From the NCBI GenBank assembly GCA_943737045.1, contig CALSFV010000055.1, forward strand, positions 372,001 through 436,000: a DNA stretch of 64,000 nucleotides. Direction: 5' to 3'. How positions within the stretch are numbered: position 1 is the stretch's first letter; the number at the start of each line of letters is the position of its first letter. The DNA comes from Parapristionchus giblindavisi. Its lineage: Eukaryota; Nematoda; Chromadorea; Rhabditida; Diplogasteridae. A program made the translations under genes and the position numbers. Below the pieces are notes generated by a model. That model did no database searches and was not told the DNA's origin. It was given only the letters and a program-made list of their open reading frames with translations. Of the stretch, positions 1 through 38,092 are shown in pieces.

Positions 1-801
1 TGAGGTTTGTGCTTTTGTATTCATTTATTATGTTGTAGATTGATAGTATTGTTTCAATTATTGAAACGATTGGCTAATATTATAATCATGTTTCCTATGA
101 ATATACATCCAAATTGAATCGTTCTTCTGTCGTTGTGTAATTGACTTTCTTTGCACGGACCAGCTAAATCCACTTTAGTGCGCTTATTCTATTCTGATCT
201 CTGTTCAAACCTCTTAGATAAATCAGCGCATCTCAATTTTCCCTGCACTCATATGTGAACAGAAAACTATATCTATTATGAAATATCTGATAACATCAAA
301 TATTATTGAATCCATGTTTTCTAGCCATTACTGTTTATAAAACTTATGTATGAGAGGAAGATAGGGGGAGATACGATGTGCTATCATACATTGCCATACC
401 CTCGCAGTGCGAGGATTGACCAACTATATAAGGCCCATTTTAGGCCACTTGATAAAAAAGAAGCTAAAATGATGATTGTTAAGTGAAAATAACTAATTTT
501 GTGAATTAACCCACTCTATTTCGAGAATTGACCCACTATATAAAATAGACGGCGCGATAACAAAGAAACAGACATGAATTTTGAGAGAGTTTCTATGTTG
601 AGCAGTCTTTCTGGCTTTCGAAGTAGAGTGTGATTTTTAGTCAATTGTTGGTCTAATATTTTTATGATGTGATAATTTTTGTAGAAAAGGAAATCGGAAT
701 CAGAAGAGGTGACAGATCATCGAGAGTAAGTATCTGATATAAACGTTACTCTAGCTATACTATATCTTTGAGGATTAAACGACATTGTCCAACTATAAAA
801 G
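1..801. other. No gene recognised; AT-rich flank with a dispersed repeat copy
   Basis: I see no convincing exon here. A short frame around 685-725 is rich in Lys, Ser and Glu and has a possible donor, but its phase does not agree with the next exon. Positions about 395-440 carry a short sequence that recurs in reverse orientation near 9.07-9.12 kb. Confidence 0.4.
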
Positions 802-1812
802 AAGCTGATGAAGAAGAGAATGAGGATAATGATACCGATAACGATGAGGTATGCATGTGTGGGTGGATATGTCAATGTTAATGATGGTGGACTCTACATT
901 TATGTATAAAGTTTTGTTAACGTTATATTGGTTCCATTCAAAATGGTCTATTTCAAATATATTGTGTACACAAAGTTATTCCCCTTCATTAATTGTTGAT
1001 CTGTCCCATTTGTAAAATCGATAATTAAGGTATCAGAGACAGTATCATCACCTGAAAGTGGAATGGATATGTCTTATGATGAAGATGGACATGTTATTGT
1101 TAATATGGCTCATGTTGAAGATGAAATGATTGAGAAGAAGGAGAACGATGTAGAAGAAGATGAAGTAGAAGAAGAAGAAGACAAAGTCGATGAACCCGAA
1201 CCGAGTACTCCATTTGGTATGTTAATTAGTATTTTTTTTATTTATTTAAAATAGTGCTGACGTTATAATAACCAATACGGTAGCATACGCAGTGTTTGAA
1301 TCACTCTGAGAATTTGGAAAACGGGGCTAGCCTATGTTATGTAGCCAAGTACTTTCACACTGGCTAAACTTCCAATTATACAGTCGGAATTAAAAAGTCT
1401 AGCCTAGTTTTTAACGAGAAAGTCTGGCTAGCAATGTTTATCAAAATGCAGATCATTCACATCAACTTATCTTCTTCTTCTGATTGTTATTACTTTATAA
1501 AATTATTTTTATTATTTAGAATATGTTCATGGATTCCTCAAACACATCTTCAGACATCTCAAATCTCCCAGAGAGATCCAAATTGTACACGACATGGCTA
1601 TGGTAAGTGTCCATATATCGATTGATAAGTTGCAATGAATGAATATATTGTAGGTAATGGTATATCCAGATTCATACTATGATCTAAGTCGTCTACAACG
1701 TGACAAACTTCATCCATACTTCAAAGTATGTCTACCTCATTTGTATTGTAATGATAGGCTTAGAATAACCACTCGTCACTTCTTCGATCGTCATCCTTCT
1801 ACTTACAAATGA
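802..1812 (+). CDS. 3' end of an unrecognised acidic protein gene (partial)
   Basis: I do not recognise this protein. Likely exons are 802-848 (Glu/Asp-rich), 1030-1216, 1520-1602 and 1654-1812; 1030 onward agree in phase. The 1030-1216 exon encodes a strongly acidic stretch ending in EPEPSTPF. The next exons encode a mixed, apparently folded region containing FLKHIFRHLKSPREIQIVHD and YPDSYYDLSRLQRDKLHPYF. Reading through to TGA at 1810-1812 gives a plausible C-terminus; splicing at 1725 is the alternative. The 5' end lies upstream or is unresolved. The gene is on the same strand as MAGI and ends about 1.3 kb before its proposed start. Confidence 0.4.
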
Positions 1813-3125
1813 TCAAGTTAATCATATTATTATTGTTATCTGTTATATTCTATATCCTAATTTTCCATTTTTTATAAATTTGATAACTTTGAATTCTTTT
1901 CTAATTGTGGTCTAAATCGATATGATCTCATTCAATTCTTTCCTGTTTCATGATATCGTTTATGATATCCGACTACAAGCACTTATACCATTTCATCTCA
2001 CTGTTCAACGTTATTTTATACGTATTTGCTCCTTACAATATTAACATCACTACAGTACTCCTCCCTCTACTATTAAGTCTCTAATATTATACAATCCTGA
2101 TCTATAGTATGACTTATATATTGATCCATTTACTTTATTCTTACTATCTTTATGTTGTTATCATTGTTATTTGTTAATTCGTTGATAAAGTCCCCGTTGT
2201 CATTCCATTGTATTCATTCATTCCATTCCATGAATCAATCCACTTCATCATCCTCTTCATCTTTATCAATCCATGTTCTCCCCTTTGTATCTGTTGTCAC
2301 TCTCAAGGTGGTCAAAGCTAACGAGGGCCTCACCACATTCTCTCCCTCTCCCTCTACCTCTAACCCTCCATCTACCTCTCCCTCGTCGGTTTCCGGATTA
2401 CAGCTTCTCTGACTGCTCAGCAGAGGAGAGGGGACAGCCGGACATCCCTCAGACTCGCACCCTTTGTCTCTCTCCCTCTCTCTACCTCTCCCTCTCTCTC
2501 CATCTCTGCCTCTCTATCTCTGCCTTTACCTCTCCTAATGTCTATTTGAATGTCTTCATCTAATCACTCGACGGACAACACATTCATTCATTCATTGTCT
2601 TCTTCTTCCACTATGGAATGGGATAAAGCACTTTAAGACTCATTCACTCACTTTGCCAATTGTATGAATAGACGAGTTGAGCAGCTCCAAGTAGATTACC
2701 TCAAACTATTCCATCCTTTCTCCCTCTCCTTCTACCCCTCCTCTCCCTCTCCCTCCTCTCTCCCTCTCCTCTTCTCTCTTCTGTTTAGCTTAATCTAAGC
2801 TTCTTCACTACATCTGGTCCATCAATTCCTCCTCCTTTCTTCTTCTTCTTCTTCTTCTAACTGTTCAAGAGTGTCTCTACTTCATTCATTCATTTCTCCC
2901 TTTGTCCTCTCCCTTACTCTTTGAGAGGGGATCAAGGAGCTTTATTCCACCACCTCTCCCTCTCTATCTCCCCCCCCCCCCCTCTCTCTCTCTCCCCTCT
3001 CTCTCGTCTCTCATAGTGTGATTCATTGAGAGTGTCTGTGTCGATCAATGAGTCCTCTTGTTTCTTCATCAATTGGATTGAACTCGTCCCATACTTCATA
3101 CTAAGAGAAGAAGAAGGGGAAGAGG
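1813..3125. other. Intergenic, strongly C+T-rich; likely 5' flank of MAGI
   Basis: There is no supported exon. The + strand is dominated by CTCCCT/CTTCTT tracts (about 2240-2560 and 2700-3010), including a C-run near 2971-2983. The open frames here encode only Ser/Leu/Pro-rich low-complexity peptide. Confidence 0.5.
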
Positions 3126-30313
<27,188 letters not shown>

Positions 30314-31337
30314 TCATACTCTCGTCTACTGTATCCCTCCCGCCTTATCCATTCCAATATGGTTGTTATACTATTGATTGATATCATATGAATCTTGACT
30401 ATTCCTTCAGTCTCTGGTCTTCATCATCCACATTTCTCATTTCACTCAGCGAACGATTCTTCTCTATCACCTATCACTTATTCTTTGTTATAGTAGACTA
30501 GGTTATGGCTACAAACTACCGTATACCACCTGATACCGTACCCCCATTTGCTCATATCGATTGATTAATCGATCATCGATCGTACAATTGCCTATATTGC
30601 TCTGCACATTCTATCAGATCCAGTGACACGCCCTTTTTCGAATGCCTTTCTGCTCCCCTCCCCTATTCCACCCTATCCATCAATTATTGATTACTTTCTA
30701 TCCTACCGTATACCTGAGTGACGCGCAAATCTTAATATTTGTACATACGCACGATTGTGTTCTATATTCATCTTAATATTTGCAAGGTTCTCATCGATAA
30801 TATTGCATGGATTGTATTTTGAATGTTTACTTTGATAGAATCGATTAGATGTTTACTGCACACTTTACAAGCTTTGATCTACACAATTGAAATAGTTTTA
30901 TATCCTATTGATTGATTGATTGATACTCTCTTTCACTCCCTCCTTCCCCTTCTCCACTCCCCTTCATTCATACGCACTATTCGTATCACATTCAACTACG
31001 TGTACTCCATTCTTCTACTTCTTAGACATCATCCATGCAGCACGACTAACGGTTGCCGAAAAGCGTGACGTCACAAGCTTGGGCGATGGCCAAAATCCCC
31101 CTACCATGCTAGTGACGTCACGTTTGTCGACAACCGTTTTGCCATGCTTCATGGATACTGCCCATTATCCCCTTTTGTCGTCTCTTTAAGAGAATTTGAT
31201 TCACTAATATACCATATGAGAGTAAAGATTTATTCATTATCGATTGATTCTACAATGCAAAGGAATGGAATGATGTGAGAGAGGGTGTTGATGATATCTC
31301 ACTCGTTAATACCTGAATGATCTTTGATCTTTGATCT
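30314..31337. other. Intergenic region between convergent MAGI and cytidine deaminase genes
   Basis: No exon seen. It contains ATTGATTGATTG runs, a C+T-rich patch (30925-30970) and one short inverted-repeat element. The two flanking genes converge here, so it should hold both 3' UTRs. Confidence 0.5.
31048..31137. mobile_element. Short inverted-repeat element with TGACGTCA in both arms
   Basis: Imperfect arms of about 27 nt begin AACGGTTG and end GTGACGTCAC, around a spacer of about 36 nt. Each arm holds the palindrome TGACGTCA. A related TGACGTCA and AAACGGTT combination occurs near 22154-22178 in the foldback element. A miniature transposon remnant is the simplest reading. Confidence 0.6.
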
Positions 31338-32127
31338 CTAGTGAGATCCATTATTCGTTGTTTGTTGTGTTTCATATTCATCGAGAGAACGGGGAGTGAA
31401 TGCTAGAGGAAGAAGTTTCATTGTTGATGATCGTTCAATTGATCCATTAGCTCCGCCCATTATCACCTGTAATACAAAGATCAAAGATCAATCTGGGATA
31501 CTGTAGTTGTTATGTTTAGTGTGGGTCTAGTGCATTTCTAGGATAGCAAAATATGGTTGACGTGTGGAAGATGTGAGTGGATGTTGTGGTATTTCGTTTA
31601 TGATGATACGATATTGTCACTCACATCGAAATCTCCAAATTCAACCATGAATTGTCTACACAGACCACATGGAGATGCTGGATCTTCCAATTGAGTCACG
31701 ATAGCGATCGATCTGAAAGATCAAAGATCAGATCTGATTGATGATCTCTCTGATAAGATGGAACTGATAGATTATTTTGTATCTTTGAAAGATACGTCTA
31801 TTAGATATAGATCAATGAGATAATATCTAATCAATAATCGATAATCGATTGAATATACTCACTTGAACTTTCTATATCCAGCCGTGACAGCTGAGACAAC
31901 AGCTGATCTCTCAGCACATATTGTACCTCCATATGAGGCATTCTCTACGTTCACTCCACGGAATATTGTACCATCCTAAGAAAAGATCAAAGATCAACAT
32001 ATGAGAGATCAAAGATCATTCTCACCTCACATACAAGAACTGCTGATACAGGAAACTTTGAGTATGGACAATATGCCTTTGGTAGATGATCTCTAGCCAT
32101 TGAAAGAAGTTCATTATCGTCGCTCAT
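31338..32127 (-). CDS. cdd: Cytidine deaminase
   Basis: The product converts cytidine or deoxycytidine to uridine or deoxyuridine in pyrimidine salvage, a cytosolic zinc enzyme. Four exons, in coding order 32026-32127, 31863-31975, 31625-31712, 31338-31466, give 143 aa in phase, close to the usual length of small tetrameric cytidine deaminases. Zinc and catalytic motifs are intact: Cys54-Ala-Glu56 in [12 protein letters not shown] and Cys87/Cys90 in PCGLCRQF. The N-terminal [13 protein letters not shown] also fits the family. The start ATG is the first in frame and the reading begins MSDDNELL. Introns are 50-158 nt. It converges with MAGI. The C-terminus ([11 protein letters not shown]) is a polar tail. 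The subfamily number cannot be assigned. Confidence 0.93.
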
Positions 32128-33658
32128 TTTGGAAGGAGAGAATCTAAATATGAGTAGGAATATTAAGGGGTATACGGTAGTTTAAAAAGATCTGAGAGAC
32201 ATCGAGAGCTACTCAATTTGTGATTAATAGCAGACGATAAAATATGGGGGAAAAAAGGTTTAACGAGCGATTAATGATGGAAACATAGTTGTATGGAGAC
32301 GCCGAGTACATAATCTAACAATAAAGAGTGAGAGTAGACAGAAGGTTGAATGAGAATAAAAATAGTCGATAGATACGCAGTGGATTAAGGATAAGCACAA
32401 AAAATATGGAAAGAAATGTAAGCATTGTTGACGCAGAGGGATGAAATGAATCAGAGATAAGTAAGAGCTTAGGAAGATTGTCATCGATATGATGGAGAAG
32501 AGGAAGATTCAAATGGAGAGACAGATATATTGATGGTTGATCTGTTGATAGACTATAGAACATAGATGATAGAACATTCCAAATAGAAGAACTATGAGAC
32601 AAATGTTGAGAAGAGAATAGAAAAGTGTGAAGCTGAATGATAGAGGGAGGGGAGAGAAGGGCAATGGGGTAGACGGAAGGGGAGAGGGAGAGGGAGAGGG
32701 AGAGGGAGAGGGAGAAGGAGAGGGATAGGGAGAAGGAGAGGGAGAGGGAGAGGGAGGAGTGTCATTCGTTTAGTTTTTATTGCAGTTCAATAGAATCTCG
32801 ATGATAGAATGAGAGATAGAATAAGATGTGAATGGAGAAGAGAGAGAGAGTAGAGAAGTGATGGGGGGATGGGGAGGGATTGTAGAGATAGACAGATCAT
32901 ATCATTTACACGCTCAATGCCATTCACTAAGAATAGATACGGTGAATAAATATTTATGTTAAAGTGTTGAAATAAATATACGATAGAATGAATCGTATTG
33001 ATCTTAGGTAAAGTGGAAAGAACGATTAAATGGAAAGGATGGACATATTTATCTAGTAAACGGAGATCCATACGATGCACTACTTTATTTTATACAATTC
33101 AGTTGGGAATAGTAAGAGATTAGAACACGTGGTATCAATTAGTGGGGGTAGAGGAAGGGAAAAAAGGAAAAGTATGCACATAAACTATGATAGACTGTTG
33201 TAGTTGACTAGAGATAGATCATTGATGGTAATCACTTACATCTTTGTTCACTTTGAAGAAGGAGAGCAGAGTAGAGAGGAAAGAGCGGATAACGACCACA
33301 CTTCTTACTTTCAACCTTTACAATGCTTTCTCATTTTCATTTTGCATTTCGAATGAGGAAATGCTCTGTCTACGATCTCTTCATTTCACATATAATTATT
33401 TTCGTAGATGATTTGCGCATGGTACATTGGATGATTAAGAATTGGTGCAAGCCCAGACTAGGAATTAGAAAAATTCCACCTCGATATTTTGATATGAACT
33501 TTTCTAATCGATTGATTTCTGTTTTTGGTCATTCTTCATATTGCTTTATTTTTTTAGTAATCTATATTCTTGGTATGCAGTGTCTTTCTTGCTTTACTTG
33601 ATATTCCGTGCTCTAGATTCTCTTCTCAAAACATCGTGTTGAAGTTCTTTCCATATCG
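32128..33658. other. Intergenic region with G+A-rich tract; no gene recognised
   Basis: It lies upstream of the deaminase gene. A purine-rich GAGAGG repeat (about 32683-32758) is the main feature. Minus-strand frames are Ser/Leu/Phe-rich simple-sequence products. No splice-consistent exon chain is seen. Confidence 0.5.
32683..32758 (+). repeat. (GAGAGG)n purine tract
   Basis: About a dozen GAGAGG/GAGAAG units on the + strand. Confidence 0.9.
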
Positions 33659-33732
33659 GCCGCCATAGCTCAGTCGGTTAGAGCGTGGGTCTAATAAGCC
33701 CAAGGTCGCAGGTTCGACCCCTGCTGGCGGCA
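33659..33732 (+). tRNA. tRNA-Ile, anticodon AAT
   Basis: A complete 74-nt cloverleaf without intron: acceptor GCCGCCA pairs with TGGCGGC, D arm GCTC...GAGC, anticodon stem TGGGT/GCCCA with loop CTAATAA (anticodon AAT), and T arm GCAGG-TTCGACC-CCTGC. A box (TAGCTCAGTCGG) and B box (GGTTCGACCCC) are intact. T-rich sequence follows at about 33738-33755, suited to Pol III termination. It appears functional, unlike the tRNA-like sequences at 11.4 and 47.2 kb. Confidence 0.95.
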
Positions 33733-33851
33733 AATATCTTTTGTACTTTTTTCTTCCATTGTTTTTATGAAATTTATTTATCAGAGTAATCTGGGCATCT
33801 CAAAAAATATTTCCATAATATTGAATAATTTAAATGATGAAATTATATAAT

Positions 33852-36702
33852 CTATTGTTGGAGAACAGCCATGGCAGACAATCTTCCAGGGGCACCACAG
33901 ACTCCACCTCCTTTAAATAATATATATTGATGTACTTGATATGGTATGGATAAATCTAACCAGGATGAGCTCCACTTCCACACAAATACAATCCCTTAAT
34001 GGGAGTGGTGAAGTTGGAATGACCAGGTGCAGGACGAGCCCAATACAATTGATCCATTGACATACTGCCATGGAAGATATTCTGTAATAGGTGAGGATAG
34101 ATCAAAGATCAATAGATATTCATACTCCTCCAGTTAATCCAAATGTTTTCTCGAGATCAGGAGGGGTAAGCACTTCGTGTCCTATGACAGATGATGAGAA
34201 GTTCGGGGCATATTCATCAATTTGAGAGAATACTGAGGAGTATTGATTGATTAGTGGATTACTGTAGATGTTACAGTATACCAGTCTTAGCGTATTCGGC
34301 CTTCTTCTCTTCAGTCCATTCTCCATCAGAACGAGTGAATGGAGTGTATTGAGTGAATAGAAGAACAACATGACCATCTCCATCAACTATTGATCGATCT
34401 ACCGATGATGGAATTGTCATCTCAATAATTGGACTGTAATGAAATCAGGTTACGATGGTATAAGATTACGGTATTCCATACCGTTTGCTTGGCATTCCTG
34501 CTCTGAAGTCACGAGTGGCATCATCGACAATCTCAAAGGATTACTGTAGACTACCAAGATACAGTAAATATCGATTACCTTCATATTCTCACAGTTCATG
34601 TGTACGGTAGTTTGGTGGTGTGGCATTGGTACACTTCCTCCACTTGGTTTGCAGAGGAAATTGGGTAATTCCTTCACAGCCACTGAAAGGGATTACTGTA
34701 GTCTACCGTATTCTGGAGAGCATTGATTGACATACCATTGATTTTAGTCACAGGCGAAGTGTAGTCGATTGCACTGATGGCGGTGTGGAATGCAGGTGGA
34801 AGAGTGTCCTAAAGAGAATATAATACGGTATATCGATCGAAGAAGACTACAGTATACGTGTTTGAGAAGATCGAGGAAGGCAACTTTGGGAGTGGTTCCA
34901 GCTAGAACAATGGGTGCATGATACTCAGTATTGCCCACTCTAACTCCTCGTATTGATCCATTCTCTGTGAGAATCTCGTCGACTGTCTGAATTTGGGTAG
35001 TTGAAGGAGTTAGAAACATTTTGTTCGATTCGAGCATGATATCATACTATGATGCACACAATCTTTGTATTAGTTTACTCTCGTGCGCAACGAAAATGTT
35101 TATGTTTTGAGCAGGCATGCATCTAATGATAAGAAGTGACAAATCATCTATTCTTCATTAGATTGTTTACTTAACAATTAAACTACGGATTTGAACCTTG
35201 GTCCGTATTCAATTTGTCACTGTGTAGCTAAAGTGATTAACTACCCACTTGTTCAGTGCACAATTCCGCTCCTGCAGCTCTAGCAGCGGATGCTATGGCT
35301 TGAGACACAGCTCCCATTCCACCATAAACGTATCCCCATGCTCCACTCTGTCCATCCAATCCACCCATTACATGATGAAGAAGAACGTATCTGTATACAT
35401 ATCTTTCACCCATAATAGATAAGTCAACCATGTGTCGGACTTCATGTACAGAGAAAAAAATGGAGTGAATTTTATTCACTTTGATATTTATTAACAAACT
35501 GTACACATATTGTACGTACCCAGTACCAGCATCATAAGGAGAAGCTCCGAATCCGATGACTCCATCTGTACCCAGTGTAGCCTTGAGGACATCACTCTCG
35601 AACCATTTATCCATTACCTGTGTGGAGTTACGGTAGATGCTCTTCGAGAAAAAAACTAATCGATACCTTAGAGATGGGAGCAGTCATCAATTCGTAAATG
35701 TCTAAAGATTCCTTTAATCCAAGTGGAGATACTGCAAAGATAATATTGATTAAGGAAGATATGTAATAAATGACCAACCGATCTTATACAATTCATAGAG
35801 TTGTTTGAATCGTTGAAGAGAGGAAGGATGATGGACATCCACTGGAGCAACATCCATCAACTTCTCAAGACTATCTACTATAGTTGACATGTAGTGCTCG
35901 TATTTGGGATAGTTCTGAAGTACAATTAGTACTGTAGCACAGTGTTTCGAGTGCGGTCATGGTGTGACAGAAAAGAAGGCAAAGCGGAAAAGACAGGGAG
36001 TACACAAAAGTGAGTGTACCACAGCGATATCTTTTTAGCATTTTGAAAATTTTTCAATGAGCGCTCTCCCCTGTGTTGGATGTATTTTCCGCAATGCCCT
36101 GGTATACATACCCAATGATTAAAGATATGATTGATGGTTTCATGTCAATACCTCAGCATCTTTCTTGGAGAACTTGGCAATCTCAGCTTGATTCTTTTTC
36201 ATATCCAAACCAAGTAAAAGTGATTCATTCGTATTCCTTATAGGAGTGAATGAATTAGGATTACGAATATGATATCGAAGTCCATGATCTTTCAGTTTGA
36301 GATCATTTATAATGACTGGGCGAAGTAGTGAGAGAAGATAAGAAGCACGAGAGAAACGGAATCCTAAACAGATTACACAAGTTACGGTAGCCAATGATTA
36401 CGGTATACCTGGTACGATCTCTTCAGTAATGGCAGCTCCTCCGAGAACGTGTCGTTTCTCGAGAACGCAGACTTTCTTACCTGCTTTGGCTAGATAAGCG
36501 GCCTGAAATAAGAGAGGTGAATGGATGAAGGAGACATTTTTGTGCAGTGACAAATCAAGCGTTTCGGTACGCAAGATCTTTTGACAAAAAGAAGATATGA
36601 AATGGTTACAGCAGTGAGTCCATTGTGACCTCCTCCAACTATGATGGCATCATACGTAGATGATGATGGTCGAGATGAGAATCGACGAAGTGATGAGAAC
36701 AT
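33852..36702 (-). CDS. PYROXD2-like FAD-dependent oxidoreductase
   Basis: Closest to pyridine nucleotide-disulfide oxidoreductase domain-containing protein 2, a mitochondrial flavoprotein. Exons in coding order: 36610-36702, 36409-36502, 36152-36363, 35779-35914, 35667-35731, 35520-35617, 35249-35390, 34858-34986, 34736-34808, 34579-34682, 34482-34531, 34282-34433, 34126-34232, 33961-34081, 33852-33910; phases agree throughout (544 aa). The dinucleotide-binding motif is [10 protein letters not shown] (Gly23, Gly25, Gly28), the acidic ribose-binding residue is probably Glu46 in VCVLEKR, followed by GGAA. Family blocks seen: [38 protein letters not shown] and C-terminal [14 protein letters not shown]. 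The Arg/Ser-rich N-terminus ([15 protein letters not shown]) looks like a mitochondrial presequence. It is divergent from the first DUF4139 gene, with ATGs 1.4 kb apart. Its first two exons are duplicated at 42.45-42.76 kb. Confidence 0.93.
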
Positions 36703-38092
36703 TGTGAATGATTATGAATGAATGAAGAAGGAATAGAATGGATATTGAGTGTTCTTATCGATATGAACTAGAGGTCACTTTCAATGAATGAGACTAATAG
36801 GCCCTCTTCTTATCAATAGATAGATACTAATGTGAAGAAGGAATGGATAAGATTACATTGAGTATTGTATCGACTGATAGAGACTATTCTCTCTTTTCAT
36901 ACGCTCACATGTCACACTGTCAGAGATCATGTAAACAAGTATTTAGAAGCAACTATGTTGGTGTCCAAGCTCGCGCAGTCATGCATTATCTTAATTCTTA
37001 TCTTTCAATCACGGCTAATCTCGTCTGAAATCAGTGTTCTATATTTTCAAAGGTATAGAAGAAAGTGTCGAAGCCCGCGCAGTCAGACTTTATCATAAGC
37101 TTTATCTTTCAGTCATGGTCCTTCTAGTCTGAAATTAGTTTTCTATCTTTTCAAAGGCATTGAAGAAGGTGTCCAAGCCCACACATTCAATATTTGCGTA
37201 TGCGATCTCTGATTATGAGTGCTCGTAGATGAACGTGTGCTCCTGATGTTGCAATCTATCTATAGACTGAGTTATTTATTGTTGTTCATATCTGTATTTC
37301 TCAACCCATCTGCAACGAGAGTAGAGAAAAAGAGACAAAGAAGAAAGGCATTCCTCCTTCTAACTGTTTGTACTCTCTTCTATTCCCTCCTCCCCTCTAC
37401 TCATATCATTGTCTCTCCACTCTCTCATCACTCCATACTCTCTCAGGGCACAGAACGTTCCCTCTTCTTCTCTCTCCGCCCTTCTTCTACATAAAAGCAT
37501 GTATTTGAAGGCATTGGGTGAGGTTTCTACACTCTCCATTACCATTCCATTTATCTTTACTCATTCTACTCATACTTACTGTCTCACAGAAAAAAAACCC
37601 CTCACAATCTATGGTTGCCCTAACTCATGTATCTCTGCGCAAGAAACACTCACCTGTAAGACATTCGAAATCCTTCCATGTAAGGCTTTCTTATCCTTAC
37701 ATGCTAGTGTTTGAAACCCTTAGCCATCTGGAAAAGAGCTACGTAGAACTCCTAATCCTAGAGATATCGACGGCTTCTGCGCGACTCGAGTATGGGTTTG
37801 CAACCTTTCTTGGGTTTCAAACTCTTACGTATCAGGGTTTCAAACCTAGTTGGCGCATTGTCCAAACCCTTGATAGTAAGGGTTTTGTCTCTGAAAAGAC
37901 TTACGGTTTGTGTTAGGGCTTTAAACCCTAAGTGTTTTTTTTTCTGTGAGTGTGATAAATACACTTTTATTTCTTTGATCTATGAGACATACATCCACTT
38001 TTTTTCTTTTCATCGTTGCTTTTATCACTTTGTCTAAACGATTTTCGGATTTGTCATTTATTCATCGTTCGCTTCAGGAAACTTGAACAAAC
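36703..38092. promoter_or_regulatory. Divergent intergenic region between PYROXD2-like and DUF4139 copy 1
   Basis: This region should hold both promoters, since the two ATGs face away from each other. It contains a local tandem duplication (about 36955-37075 and 37075-37190, both with TGTCxAAGCxCGCGCAGTCA-like words) and a 368-bp inserted element at 37583-37950. Most of it recurs at 42758-43638, where the element and the second tandem unit are missing. The sequence TTCGCTTCAG ends at 38078, 14 nt before the ATG, and could be a trans-splice or 5' UTR intron acceptor. Confidence 0.6.
37583..37950. mobile_element. 368-bp inverted-repeat element with an empty site in the paralogous block
   Basis: The ends are CTCACAGAAAAAAAAC and GTTTTTTTTTCTGTGAG. 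Both flanks are TGT, compatible with a 3-bp target duplication. The duplicated block at about 43555 reads TACTTATTGATAAATAC where this copy has TACTTACTGT, the element, then TGTGATAAATAC, so it is an insertion after duplication or a loss from the other copy. The interior repeats AAACCCT and AGGGTTT words. No transposase. Superfamily not assigned. Confidence 0.75.

Noticed and set aside
32260..33080. Minus-strand frames upstream of the cytidine deaminase gene
   Set aside because: Leu/Ser/Tyr/His-rich frames from low-complexity sequence; they overlap in different frames and have no family match.
37219..37916. Frames of 90-130 codons upstream of DUF4139 copy 1
   Set aside because: They cross the inserted 368-bp element, and most of them are absent or broken in the duplicated block at 43 kb.
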